55,027 bases of DNA from positions 1 through 55,027 of the forward strand of contig CAZUCD010000001.1 in assembly GCA_964618855.1 (NCBI GenBank), in the 5' to 3' direction. A program made the position numbers and the translations under genes. The stretch's first letter is position 1. Each line of letters begins with the position of its first letter. The notes under the pieces were generated by a model. It saw only the letters and a program-made list of their open reading frames with translations, did no database searches and was not told the origin of the DNA. The DNA comes from CAZUCD01 sp964618855. Its GTDB lineage: Bacteria > Sumerlaeota > Sumerlaeia > SLMS01 > JANRJK01. Of the stretch, positions 16,125-24,654 are shown piece after piece.

Positions 16125-18215
16125 ATGAGAGTCTATCGCAGCGACGAAGTCCGCAACGTAGCCCTCGCAGGGCATTCGGGATCGGGCAAGACCACGCTGA
16201 CGGAAGCCCTGCTCTACATCAACGGAGTCATCCCCAAGCCGGGATCCATCGAAGCCAAGACCACCCAGTCCGACTACGATCCCCAGGAGCAGGCCCGGCA
16301 CATATCCATCAATCTCGCCGTCATTCCGCTGGAACTCCCGAACCACAAGATCAACCTGATCGACTGCCCAGGCTCCCGCGACTTCGTGGGGGACATGAAG
16401 AACGGCATCCGGGTGGCGGAGATGGCGCTCGTGGTCGTGGATGCGGTGCACGGATCCGAGGTCGGCACCGAGTTCGCCTGGGAGTACGCCGCCGAGTACC
16501 TGATTCCGCGGGCAGTCTTCATCAACAAGATGGACAAGGAGCGCGCCAGCTTCAGCCGGGCCATGGATACCATTGCGCGCGACTTCGAGGCTCGCTGCGT
16601 CCCCATCACGCTGCCGATCGGCGAGGGACCGGACTTCAAGGGTGTCGTGGATCTCTTCGAGATGAAGGCCGTCTATCCCGACGGCACGGGAGTCAGGATG
16701 GAGGAGATCCCGGCGGACATGAGGGACGAGGCGAACGCTGCGCGCCGCGCCCTGGTCGAGGCTGCCGCCGAGGGGGACGACCAGCTCACCGAGAAGTTCC
16801 TGCTCGAGGAAAACCTGTCCCTCGAGGAGATCATGACCGGGCTGCGCGAGGACCTGGAGGAGGGGCGCTTCTGCCCCGTCGTCTGCGGCTCGGCCACCAC
16901 GCTGGCGGGAATCTGGTCGCTCCAGCGCTTCTTCATGAACGAGTGCCCCCCGCCCTTCGAGCGCAAGGGCTTCCGCCTCCAGACCAGCGATGGCGAGCGC
17001 AGGCTCCGCAAGCTCGACCCCATCGCCCCCTTCAGCGCCTTCGTCTTCAAGACCATAAACGACGACTATGCGGGGAGGCTTTCGCTGTTCAAGGTCGTGT
17101 CGGGTGAAATCGTCGGAGACGGGATGATCCTCAACTCCCGAGTCGGCAAAACCGAGCGCGTCGGCCATGTCTTCGACGTACGGGGAAAGACACAGCTTCA
17201 GGTCGAGCGCATCGTGACGGGGGATATTGGCGCCTTCGCGAAGCTCGAAGTCACGCACACGGGCGACACGATCCAGGACCCCAAGGGCGAGCCCGTCGTC
17301 TACGAGCCCACCGTCATGCCGCAGGCGACCACGCACGCTGCCATCCACACGAAGAACCGCGGCGACGAGGAGAAGCTCTCCATGGCCCTGCACCGCATGC
17401 TGGAGAGCGACCCGACGCTGAAGGTCGAGCGCGATGGCAGCCTCCACCAGACGGTCCTCTCTGGAATGGGCGACACCCACCTTGACGTCGCGATCGCACG
17501 CCTGCGGGCAGCGACGAAGATCGAGGTCGAGCTCCACCCCCCCCGCGTGCCCTACCGCGAGACCATCACCCGCAAGGGCGAGGGACAGGGGAAGTACAAG
17601 AAGCAGTCGGGTGGCCGCGGGCAATACGGCGACTGCCACGTCCGATTCGAGCCGCTCCCGCGCGGATCCGAGTTCGAGTTTGTCTGGGAAATCGTTGGCG
17701 GCGTCATTCCCACCAACTTCAAGGGAAGCGTCGAGAAGGGCCTCGTCGATGCCCTGCACCACGGGGTGCTCGCGGGCTATCCGGTCGTGGACGTCAGGGC
17801 GTCATGCTACTACGGCTCCTACCACGACGTCGACTCGAGCGACATGGCCTTCCAAGTCGCCGCATCCCTCGCCTACAAGAACGTGCTGCCCACCTGCGGG
17901 CCGGTGGTGCTCGAGCCCTACCTGACCGTCAGCGTCGTCGTCCCGGACTCACACATGGGCGACGTCATGGGGTACATCTCTCAGAGGCGCGGGCGAATCT
18001 CCGGCAACGAGCAGATCGGCCACAAGGTCGTCATCCATGCCGAAGTCCCCCAGGGCGAGATGGCCACCTTCAGCCGCGACCTGCGCAGCATGACCCAGGG
18101 ACGCGGGGTCTTCGAGACGAAGTTCTCGCACTACGAGGCCTGCCCGCCACCGGTGCAGGAGAAGGTCGTGGCCGAGGCCCAGCGCCACGCTGCGGAACTC
18201 GCGGCCGCACATTGA
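16125..18215 (+). CDS. Elongation factor G-like translational GTPase (paralogue type)
   Basis: 696 residues, full EF-G length with GTPase, domain II, and domains III-V. G1 is GHSGSGKTT (canonical EF-G has AHIDAGKTT); switch I reads RHISIN instead of RGITI; G3 is DCPG instead of DTPG; G4 is the normal NKMD. Domain IV retains YRETITRKGEGQGKYKKQSGG and the GSVEKGLVDALHHG segment. These changes are typical of the EF-G-like paralogue group found beside a standard EF-G in several phyla, and its role (translocation, recycling or something else) is not settled. A standard fusA is therefore expected elsewhere. ATG at 16125 with AGGAG about 11 bases upstream. A strong stem-loop follows at 18237-18268. 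Confidence 0.9.
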   Translation: MRVYRSDEVRNVALAGHSGSGKTTLTEALLYINGVIPKPGSIEAKTTQSDYDPQEQARHISINLAVIPLELPNHKINLIDCPGSRDFVGDMKNGIRVAEMALVVVDAVHGSEVGTEFAWEYAAEYLIPRAVFINKMDKERASFSRAMDTIARDFEARCVPITLPIGEGPDFKGVVDLFEMKAVYPDGTGVRMEEIPADMRDEANAARRALVEAAAEGDDQLTEKFLLEENLSLEEIMTGLREDLEEGRFCPVVCGSATTLAGIWSLQRFFMNECPPPFERKGFRLQTSDGERRLRKLDPIAPFSAFVFKTINDDYAGRLSLFKVVSGEIVGDGMILNSRVGKTERVGHVFDVRGKTQLQVERIVTGDIGAFAKLEVTHTGDTIQDPKGEPVVYEPTVMPQATTHAAIHTKNRGDEEKLSMALHRMLESDPTLKVERDGSLHQTVLSGMGDTHLDVAIARLRAATKIEVELHPPRVPYRETITRKGEGQGKYKKQSGGRGQYGDCHVRFEPLPRGSEFEFVWEIVGGVIPTNFKGSVEKGLVDALHHGVLAGYPVVDVRASCYYGSYHDVDSSDMAFQVAASLAYKNVLPTCGPVVLEPYLTVSVVVPDSHMGDVMGYISQRRGRISGNEQIGHKVVIHAEVPQGEMATFSRDLRSMTQGRGVFETKFSHYEACPPPVQEKVVAEAQRHAAELAAAH

Positions 18216-18236
18216 AGTCAGTGACAGCGGGCCGGA

Positions 18237-18268
18237 GGCCGGGGACCGGTGGTATCTGGTCCCCGGCC
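18237..18268. terminator. Stem-loop between convergent EF-G-like and DUF1579 genes
   Basis: GGCCGGGGACC at 18237-18247 pairs perfectly over 11 bp with GGTCCCCGGCC at 18258-18268 around a 10-base loop, in the 73-bp gap between two convergent genes. It probably terminates both; no long T run follows on either side. Confidence 0.65.
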
Positions 18269-18288
18269 CCCGACCCCGGCTCCCGGCA

Positions 18289-18888
18289 TCACTTCTTCCG
18301 CTTCGCCACCATCTGCCAGACTTCCACCTCCTTGCCGTCCGGGCCCGGCGAGTACATCTTCAGCACGCGCGTGTCATTGTCGGGCCATGTTGCCTTCATC
18401 GTGTAGGTCACGCGCTTGGAGGGATCATCATAGCTCGGCCCGTCTGACTTGAGCACCAGCGTCTTCCCGTCGGCGTCCATGTCCCCCTCGGACGTCATCG
18501 GCCACGATCCGGCGGAGTCCGCCCAGAAGTTGATGTGCTTCTTGCGCGTCGCGTCGTAGCCGTAGACTCCGTGCCCGACAAACTCCATCCCGAACATGTT
18601 CATCTTCGTGTCCTCGACGACCCAGAACTCGCCCATGGCCCGGACCGTGGAGGTGCCGGTGCTCTTCACCTCTGGCTGCCCGGGGCCCATGCTCATCGAC
18701 ATCTCGGACTCCCACTCGCCGATGAATCGCTTGAGGTCGACGTGCTCCTTGCCGGGCTTTTCCATCTGCATGCCCCCGGAGGCGTCCGCGGGCGGGGTGT
18801 CCTTGGGCTGATCGCCTTCGCTTACGGCGACCGAGGTGAGGCCGATGGCGCAGGCGAGGACCGCCGCTGCCAGCAATGCACGCTTCAT
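18289..18888 (-). CDS. DUF1579 family secreted protein
   Basis: 199 residues with an N-terminal signal peptide (MKRALLAAAVLACAIGLTSVAVS). The mature part shows the DUF1579 pattern: RFIGEWESEMSMSMGPGQPE, then STVRAMGEFWVVED, MFGMEFVGHGVYGYDATRKKH and FWADSAGSWPMTSEG, ending with an MKATWPDNDTRVLKMY segment. The family forms a lipocalin-like beta barrel and usually sits outside the cytoplasm; no reaction is known. Lys/Asp-rich residues (EKPGKEHVD) link the signal to the barrel. It stands 105 bp downstream of rnhB on the same strand and probably has its own promoter. Confidence 0.8.
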   Translation of the reverse strand: MKRALLAAAVLACAIGLTSVAVSEGDQPKDTPPADASGGMQMEKPGKEHVDLKRFIGEWESEMSMSMGPGQPEVKSTGTSTVRAMGEFWVVEDTKMNMFGMEFVGHGVYGYDATRKKHINFWADSAGSWPMTSEGDMDADGKTLVLKSDGPSYDDPSKRVTYTMKATWPDNDTRVLKMYSPGPDGKEVEVWQMVAKRKK

Positions 18889-18993
18889 GACATACTCCCC
18901 CTGAGGGTGGATGTGCGGCAGAAAAACACGTGTCCGCTTGGATAATCGACATTCTGGGCGCCCAGCGGGATTGCCTCAAGGGGATTTGAGCGA

Positions 18994-19761
18994 TCAATCA
19001 ACCCCTGTTTGCCCGCGGAGGACCTGCTCGGCGAACCATGCGCGCTCGGGTCCAGGAAGAAAATCCAGCGCCGCAGCCTCGTCTGCGCGGAGATTCTCGC
19101 CCCGCTCGATACGCGCCCGCAGGACGCCCCCCGTGGCCGACCATCGCAGCTCCGACGAAAAGAAGACCACGCCCGCAAAGGACAACCGGTGAATGGTCGT
19201 GGGGCCGAGGCGTTCAAGCGCCTCGTAGTGCTGCGGCGTCGGGTAGCCTCGGTTGGTCTCCCATCCGTACCCGGGGAACTCGCGCGCCCAACGGTCCATC
19301 TCCAGATCCCGGGCCGTCTTCGCAAGGATGCTGGCCGCGGCGATGCTCGCCGACTTGCTGTCCCCCTTCACGATGGGGAGCACCGGGCGCCGTTCCCCGG
19401 GGAGTACGAGCGCGTCCGTCACGATGGCGTCCGGGGGCACGCGCAGGCCGGCGAGCGCACGCCTCGCCGCGAGTCGGGTCGCCCCGAGGACGTTCAGCTC
19501 GTCGATCTCCTCCGGGCTCGCCGATGCTACCGCCCACGCAAGCGCGGTCCCGCGAATCTCCTCCGCAAGCCTCGCACGCGTCCGAGCATCCAGCTTCTTT
19601 GAGTCGTCGAGTCCACGGGGTCGGAGTCGTCCGAGGTCGAACACGACGGCCGCGGCATGGACCGGCCCCGCCAGCGGACCCCGACCAGCCTCGTCCACCC
19701 CGGCCACACGCACGGCTCCTTGCAGTCTTCCCCAGTCTCTTTCGGGAACGATTGAGGGCAT
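18994..19761 (-). CDS. rnhB: Ribonuclease HII
   Basis: Cleaves RNA in RNA-DNA hybrids and removes single ribonucleotides from DNA. The catalytic DEAGRGPLAGPV motif is at about residues 20-31, the third acidic residue is in the IVTDALVLPG strand, and the fourth in KGDSKSASIAAASILAK; all four metal-binding acids of the family are therefore present. TNRGYPTPQHYEALERLGPTTIHR is the family C-terminal block. At 255 residues it is longer than the usual 200-220, with about 50 extra C-terminal residues (after the HRLSFAG segment) of unknown role. The class A PBP gene ends 53 bp upstream on the same strand. Confidence 0.96.
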   Translation of the reverse strand: MPSIVPERDWGRLQGAVRVAGVDEAGRGPLAGPVHAAAVVFDLGRLRPRGLDDSKKLDARTRARLAEEIRGTALAWAVASASPEEIDELNVLGATRLAARRALAGLRVPPDAIVTDALVLPGERRPVLPIVKGDSKSASIAAASILAKTARDLEMDRWAREFPGYGWETNRGYPTPQHYEALERLGPTTIHRLSFAGVVFFSSELRWSATGGVLRARIERGENLRADEAAALDFLPGPERAWFAEQVLRGQTGVD

Positions 19762-19814
19762 GGCCTAGATTCAGGGGAACCCGGCGAGCGTGCTCAAGCG
19801 GGAGCCTGCGAGCC

Positions 19815-22280
19815 TCAGTTGTCCCCGCCCGGTGTGTCCTCGTAGGACGCGACCACCGGGATGGGCAGGTCCTCTGGGTGCAGCTCCCCGGGCGCTGGCG
19901 GCGAGGACGCGGATGACTCGGCCTCCGCAAGCGCGAGGCTCGTGGCGGGGGAGAGCGCCATGTCCGACTCGCGCATCACGAGCGCGCGCCCATCCTCCTG
20001 CGTGACGGCGACCCATCCCTCCGGCAGGGGCAGCGTGGCGGCGGCGCGCTGTTCCTCGCTCCTTGCGAGCCAAAGGTCACGCGCCAGGCTCGCCCAGATC
20101 GGGCCAGCCATCTTGCCGCCCGTGCAGCCCGGACCCATCGGAAGCGGGTCGTCGAAGCCGACCCAGACCACGATGGTCTCGAAGGGCGTGAACCCCGCGA
20201 ACCAGGCGTCGCGGTTGTCGTCGGTGGTGCCCGTCTTGCCGGCCACGAGCGGACGCAGCTCCTCCGGCAGCAACTCCCGGGCGGAGGAACCAGTGCCGAA
20301 CCGCATCACGTTGGCCATCATCTGTATCACGCGGGCAGCGGACTCAGGCGCCACGATTGGAACATCGAGCCGCCCATCAAAAACGGGCGTGTCGCGCCCC
20401 TCCGCGTTCCAGACCCCCGTCACCAGGTGGGGTCCCCGCCCGACGCCGGAGTTCGCAAGAATCTGGTAGGCACCCGCCACTTCGATGGGGGTCATCTCGG
20501 ACGAACCGAGAACCACCGGCCAGTACTTCGGAAGGTCCCAACCCTGGCGCCCAATGCGCTGGAACCGGCGCAGGTGCTCGAGCGATTCGGCGAGGCCGAC
20601 CGACCGCACGACGCGGAAGGTCGCAGCGTTGGCCGACTTCTCAAGCGCCCGCTGGACGGTCGTGTGGCCGAGGTACTTGTTCTCGTAGTTGCGCGGTGAG
20701 TATCCGTCCCCGAACCGGATGGGCGAGTCGCTCACCGGATGGTCCGGCCTCAGTCCGTGCTCCACGGCGATGGCAAAGAGCAGGGGCTTGAGCGTGGAAC
20801 CCGGCTGCCTGCGCGCCTGCCACGCGCGGTTGTAGGAACCGCTGTTGGCGCGGTCCCGGAACGAGCGCCCGCCCACGAGCGCCCGCACGAAGCCGCTGTG
20901 CGACTCGATCGCCACGACCGCCGCCTGCATGTGCGTGCGCGGCAACAGCTCCCCCTTGAAGAGCTTCCTGCCCGGATCTGCGGCGGTCACCACAAAGTCC
21001 ACGCCCGCGCCCTGCGCCAGCCCGGCCTCCTCCGTGAAGTAACGCGCCGCGCCACGAGGAATCGGCAGGTTTCCACGCCATCCCCCCGGGGTCTCAACCG
21101 TCACCGAGTCGGCGAACACTCGGCGCACGGACCCCATCCGCACACGCCCCTTCGCCGGGGCCTGGCGGTATTCCGGGGTGCCCTGCGCCTCGCGAAAGCG
21201 CTCCTGCCGCGCGAGGAAGAACTTTTCCTCCAGGTCCGGCATCCGCTCGGCGATGGCAGCCTCGGCGGCGGACTGCGCCCGCGCGTCGATCGTGGTCCGT
21301 AGCGAGAGGCCGGCGCGGTGAAGCTGCATCCCCGCCAGCACGGGATCGTCCGCGAGTTCCCTCTGCACCGCATCCACGAAGTATGCGGCAACCACGGACC
21401 CGGCAAGCGTCCCCGATGTGGGCTCCACGCGCGTGCCAAGCCCCTCGTCGTATTCCTCGTCGTCGATGTAGCCATACTCCCTCAGGCGTGAGAGCACCTG
21501 GTCCCGGCGCTTCTCGGCCAGCGCCGCATTGTTCAGCGGCGAGTACTTTTCGGGGAGTTGCGGCAGCCCGGCCAGCGTCGCAGCCTCGGCCAGGTTGAGC
21601 TGGGTTGCGGGCTTCCCAAAGAAGGTTCGCGCCGCGCTTTCAACCCCGTAGGCGCCGCTTCCGAGGTAAATCTGGTTCAGGTAGATCTCCAGAATCTGGT
21701 CCTTCGCGTAGTCGTGCTCCATCTGAAGGGCTACGAACATCTCCCGGACCTTGCGCGCGACGGACTTCTCCCTCCCCACGCGCGCTATCAGGTTGCGCGC
21801 AAGCTGCTGCGTGATCGTCGAGGCGCCCTGCGCCGCGGACCGGCGCGAGAGGTTCGTCACAAACGCGCGCACGATCCCCTTCGGATCGACGCCGATGTGA
21901 TCCCGGAAGTTGCGGTCCTCGATCGCCACGAACGCGTCCGGCACGTGCGCGGGGAGGTCCCGGATGTCCACGACGATCCGCTTCTGCTCGAAGAGCGTCG
22001 CGTAGGATTTCCCCGCCATGTCGTAGAGGATCGTCGCCTCGGGCGGATTGTAGGCCTCGAAGTCCTCGAGGGGTGGGGAGTGGTCGAGCCATCCCTTCAC
22101 CATCCCCAGCCCGGCCCCGCAGACCGCCGTTCCAAGCAGGAACACCGCTCCCCAGGCGAGGAGGATTGGACGCTCAAGGTGCGAAATGACCCTTCTCATG
22201 TGGCGAATCGGGCGTCGTCTGCGCGGGAGTCTCCGCATCCGATCGGTTGGAATGCGGGCCAAATCTGGCCAATCGATCAC
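19815..22280 (-). CDS. Bifunctional penicillin-binding protein (class A, PBP1a-type)
   Basis: Polymerises glycan strands and cross-links peptidoglycan at the inner membrane. One transmembrane helix (PILLAWGAVFLLGTAVCGAG) is followed by a GT51 transglycosylase domain with EDRNFRDHIGVD (catalytic Glu), GASTITQQLARN, KVREMFVALQME and EIYLNQIYLGSGAYGVESAA. The transpeptidase domain has SxxK in RQPGSTLKPLL, SxN in KSANAATF and KTG in AGKTGTTDDNRDAWF. 821 residues is typical. The start is probably GTG at 22280, which has GGGGAG 5 bases upstream; ATGs at 22241 and 22199 are alternatives and keep the membrane helix. The tail after the KTG domain is short and acidic. It is divergent from the first pseudopilin gene and upstream of rnhB. 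Confidence 0.95.
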   Translation of the reverse strand: MIDWPDLARIPTDRMRRLPRRRRPIRHMRRVISHLERPILLAWGAVFLLGTAVCGAGLGMVKGWLDHSPPLEDFEAYNPPEATILYDMAGKSYATLFEQKRIVVDIRDLPAHVPDAFVAIEDRNFRDHIGVDPKGIVRAFVTNLSRRSAAQGASTITQQLARNLIARVGREKSVARKVREMFVALQMEHDYAKDQILEIYLNQIYLGSGAYGVESAARTFFGKPATQLNLAEAATLAGLPQLPEKYSPLNNAALAEKRRDQVLSRLREYGYIDDEEYDEGLGTRVEPTSGTLAGSVVAAYFVDAVQRELADDPVLAGMQLHRAGLSLRTTIDARAQSAAEAAIAERMPDLEEKFFLARQERFREAQGTPEYRQAPAKGRVRMGSVRRVFADSVTVETPGGWRGNLPIPRGAARYFTEEAGLAQGAGVDFVVTAADPGRKLFKGELLPRTHMQAAVVAIESHSGFVRALVGGRSFRDRANSGSYNRAWQARRQPGSTLKPLLFAIAVEHGLRPDHPVSDSPIRFGDGYSPRNYENKYLGHTTVQRALEKSANAATFRVVRSVGLAESLEHLRRFQRIGRQGWDLPKYWPVVLGSSEMTPIEVAGAYQILANSGVGRGPHLVTGVWNAEGRDTPVFDGRLDVPIVAPESAARVIQMMANVMRFGTGSSARELLPEELRPLVAGKTGTTDDNRDAWFAGFTPFETIVVWVGFDDPLPMGPGCTGGKMAGPIWASLARDLWLARSEEQRAAATLPLPEGWVAVTQEDGRALVMRESDMALSPATSLALAEAESSASSPPAPGELHPEDLPIPVVASYEDTPGGDN

Positions 22281-22396
22281 CCCGACTCCCCGGACGGCGA
22301 TTCACAGCATCAAGCAAAACGTCGCTCGACGGTCCGGCACGCCCCGTGCATCGTCTGCGTACGAAGTCATTCCCACCCCTCCGCCAGGATTCCGCC

Positions 22397-23071
22397 ATGA
22401 AGGCTCGTGCGTTCACCCTGATCGAGTTGCTCATCGTGGTCGCCATCATCGCGATCCTGGCCGCGATTGCCGTCCCCAACTTCCTCGAGGCCCAGACCCG
22501 CGCCAAGGTCTCCCGCGCCAAGGCAGATTTGCGCTCCCTCGGCGTCGCCATCGAGGCCTACGCCGTGGACAACAACCGGTACAGCTACACGGAATCGAAC
22601 GGCGCATCGATCTGGATGCCCGCCGGCGGCCGCCCGCGCATCAATCCATCAAACCACCAGATTGGCGGCCTCACCTCTCCCATCGCCTACATTACCACCG
22701 TCCCGGCCGATCCCTTCCGGCATGGCGTGGAGAACGAAGCAGTCGATGCGCCCGTTTACATGGAGAAGGCCGGGTACGGGTACCTCAACGGCGCCCTTGT
22801 CCAACGCCTCTCCTTCGTCCCCGACGACGCGATCGGCACCCAGAAGCTCGATGGCGCCGGACCCGACGTCCAGACCTCCGACCCGTCACAGACCCCCCGC
22901 GCCTACGTGACGTACAGCCTCGGGCCCGACCTCGACCCGCATGTGCGCACAAACACCGGCGCCTTCGTGACCCGCTCGCGCTACCACATCCTCAACCGCT
23001 ACGACCCGACCAACGGCTCCGTCAGCCCCGGCAACGTGATTCGGTTCGCCGATGGAAACTGCTTCCCCTGA
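22397..23071 (+). CDS. GspG-like pseudopilin (prepilin-type N-terminus), copy 1
   Basis: 224 residues. The N-terminus MKARAFTLIELLIVVAIIAI is a class III prepilin signal, cut after Ala5 with Phe6 as the mature first residue and the canonical Glu at mature position 5. PNFLEAQTRAKVSRAKADLR continues the helix, and a C-terminal beta domain has YSLGPD and YDPTNGSVSPGNVIRFADG. The protein would be processed by a prepilin peptidase and assembled by a type II secretion or type IV pilus-like machine, none of whose other parts is in the window. ATG at 22397 is chosen over 22247 because it gives the normal short leader. A second, shorter relative follows at 23256 beyond a large hairpin. Confidence 0.9.
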   Translation: MKARAFTLIELLIVVAIIAILAAIAVPNFLEAQTRAKVSRAKADLRSLGVAIEAYAVDNNRYSYTESNGASIWMPAGGRPRINPSNHQIGGLTSPIAYITTVPADPFRHGVENEAVDAPVYMEKAGYGYLNGALVQRLSFVPDDAIGTQKLDGAGPDVQTSDPSQTPRAYVTYSLGPDLDPHVRTNTGAFVTRSRYHILNRYDPTNGSVSPGNVIRFADGNCFP

Positions 23072-23115
23072 GCGGGAGTCCGCCCGACCCACGTTGCACC
23101 GACGCAACACCAGCC

Positions 23116-23156
23116 ACCCCCCGAAGGTCCGCCGAGAGCGGCGATCTTCGGGGGGT
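23116..23156 (+). terminator. Stem-loop between the two pseudopilin genes
   Basis: ACCCCCCGAAG at 23116-23126 pairs perfectly over 11 bp with CTTCGGGGGGT at 23146-23156; an inner CGCC/GGCG pair can extend the structure. GTATCATTTCC follows. It lies 45 bp after the first pseudopilin stop and 100 bp before the second start, so it probably ends or attenuates transcription between the two. Confidence 0.7.
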
Positions 23157-23255
23157 GTATCATTTCCGGGGGTTTTCCTGACTCGAGGCTGCTAGCCCCA
23201 TTCTTGCGTCGGGACTTGCAGCAGATGTGGCAACTGCACGTGGGAGCTCGTGCCA

Positions 23256-23906
23256 ATGATCCGCAGCCGCGCGCTCACCCTGATCGAGCTGATTCTGGTC
23301 GTCGCGATCCTGACGATTCTGGCAGTGATGGCTGGCCCGTCGATCAGCGACGCTTTCACGCGCACCCGGGTCAGCCGCGCCAGCGCCGACCTGCGGACTG
23401 TCTCCCTCGCCGTCGAGTTGTACACGATCGACAACGGGACCTTTCCCATGCCTTCGGTGGAGCGCGTCCTGGGTGACGCGCGCGCCCCCATGACCGAGTG
23501 GACGCCCATCGCCCGCGGGCTCACGACGCCCATCGCCTACCTCACTTCGAACCCACCCGATCCCTTTGCGGACCCGGCGCGGCCCCATGCGCCGATTCAG
23601 TTCGAGCGCGCGGGCCGCGTCGCCGTCGAGGGCGTCGAGTGCATCCTCTGCATTCCCGTGCCCGCCGACACGGTCGGCACGACGAGCCTCACCGGCACGG
23701 CATGGCCTGTTTGGGCATGCAGCGAGTTCCTGACGCCCCGCCCGTGGGTGGCATACAGCATCGGCCCGGACGGCGCGCGCGGCATGTCGTTCGGGGATTG
23801 GTCCCGGGATTCGCGCTACCACATCGACGACCGATACGATCCCACCAATGGAGTGAAGAGTCCCGGCAACATCCTCAGGTTTTCCGGCGGCGAGGTGTTC
23901 CCGTGA
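23256..23906 (+). CDS. GspG-like pseudopilin (prepilin-type N-terminus), copy 2
   Basis: 216 residues from ATG at 23256, which has GGGAG 9 bases upstream; the GTG at 23250 is less likely. The leader MIRSRALTLIELILVVAILT keeps Glu at mature position 5 but begins the mature protein with Leu instead of Phe. The body parallels copy 1: RVSRASADLRTVSLAVELYTIDN, LTTPIAYLTSNPPDPF, VAYSIGPDG and RYDPTNGVKSPGNILRFSGG, so the two are diverged paralogues. A Cys pair region (VECILCIPVP) is unique to this copy. The last 32 bases overlap the 3' end of the convergent AlkD-like gene. Confidence 0.88.
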   Translation: MIRSRALTLIELILVVAILTILAVMAGPSISDAFTRTRVSRASADLRTVSLAVELYTIDNGTFPMPSVERVLGDARAPMTEWTPIARGLTTPIAYLTSNPPDPFADPARPHAPIQFERAGRVAVEGVECILCIPVPADTVGTTSLTGTAWPVWACSEFLTPRPWVAYSIGPDGARGMSFGDWSRDSRYHIDDRYDPTNGVKSPGNILRFSGGEVFP

Positions 23907-24654
23907 GGTCCCGCGGCGTGGCGAGCCACCCCCGGCGCTCGGCCTCGGGGAATCTCTCGATGGCGTAGCGCAGCATCGTCCTCGGCATCCTCGGCGCGTG
24001 CTGGCGGAGGAAATCCCGCAGGACGGCGGTGTCGCGCTTGCCGACCTCGCGCAGCATCCACCCGCAGGCCTTGTGCATCAGGTCCTCGTCATCCCCGAGG
24101 AGCATCGCGCACAGCTCCACCGTGTCATCGAATTCCCCGGCGCGGATGAAGTGCAGGGTCGCCACGACAGCAATCCGCCGCTCCCACAGGCTTCGCGAGC
24201 GGGCCAGCCTTCGCAGCGTGGCCCGGCTCCGACGCTCCAGCCACGGTCCGAGGATAAGGTGCGCCGAGGCGTCCACCAGGTCCCAGTTGTTGATGCGATG
24301 GGTCGCGGCCAGATAGCGCCGCGCGACCTCCTCCCTTGTCGCCGCGTCACCCCGCCGAAAGTGCTCCGCCATCATGAACAGGGCGAGAAGCCGCTCCTCG
24401 TGCCACTCCGACTCGAGTAAATCGAAGGACACCCCAACGGGGGCGGATCGGAACTCGCGCGCCACGCCACGAGTAACGGGCACCGTCAATCCAAGGAACC
24501 TGTCCCCCTCGCCGTATCCCCCGGGACCGGTGCGGAAGAACCAGTGGAGCGCCTCCGCCCGGCGCGGGTTCGCGAGGGAGCGCATGCGAGCCCGCGCCGC
24601 ATCAAGCAACGGCCCGGTAGCCGGGACCTCAGGATTCCGGGTTCGTCGCGCCAT
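23875..24654 (-). CDS. DNA alkylation repair enzyme (AlkD-like HEAT-repeat protein)
   Basis: 259 residues. The sequence has the all-helical HEAT-like layout of the AlkC/AlkD family: SEWHEERLLALFMMAEHFRR, then the family hallmark INNWDLVDASAHLILGPWL, then ERRIAVVATLHFIRAGEFDDT, EDLMHKACGWMLREVGKRD and PRTMLRYAIERFPEAERR. Members excise N3- and N7-alkylpurines without flipping the base. The Trp/Asp in NNWDLVD match the DNA-contacting pair. ATG at 24654 is preferred over a TTG at 24672. The gene overlaps the upstream PDZ-hydrolase gene by 26 bases and the convergent pseudopilin gene by 32 bases. Confidence 0.88.
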   Translation of the reverse strand: MARRTRNPEVPATGPLLDAARARMRSLANPRRAEALHWFFRTGPGGYGEGDRFLGLTVPVTRGVAREFRSAPVGVSFDLLESEWHEERLLALFMMAEHFRRGDAATREEVARRYLAATHRINNWDLVDASAHLILGPWLERRSRATLRRLARSRSLWERRIAVVATLHFIRAGEFDDTVELCAMLLGDDEDLMHKACGWMLREVGKRDTAVLRDFLRQHAPRMPRTMLRYAIERFPEAERRGWLATPRDLTGTPRRRKT

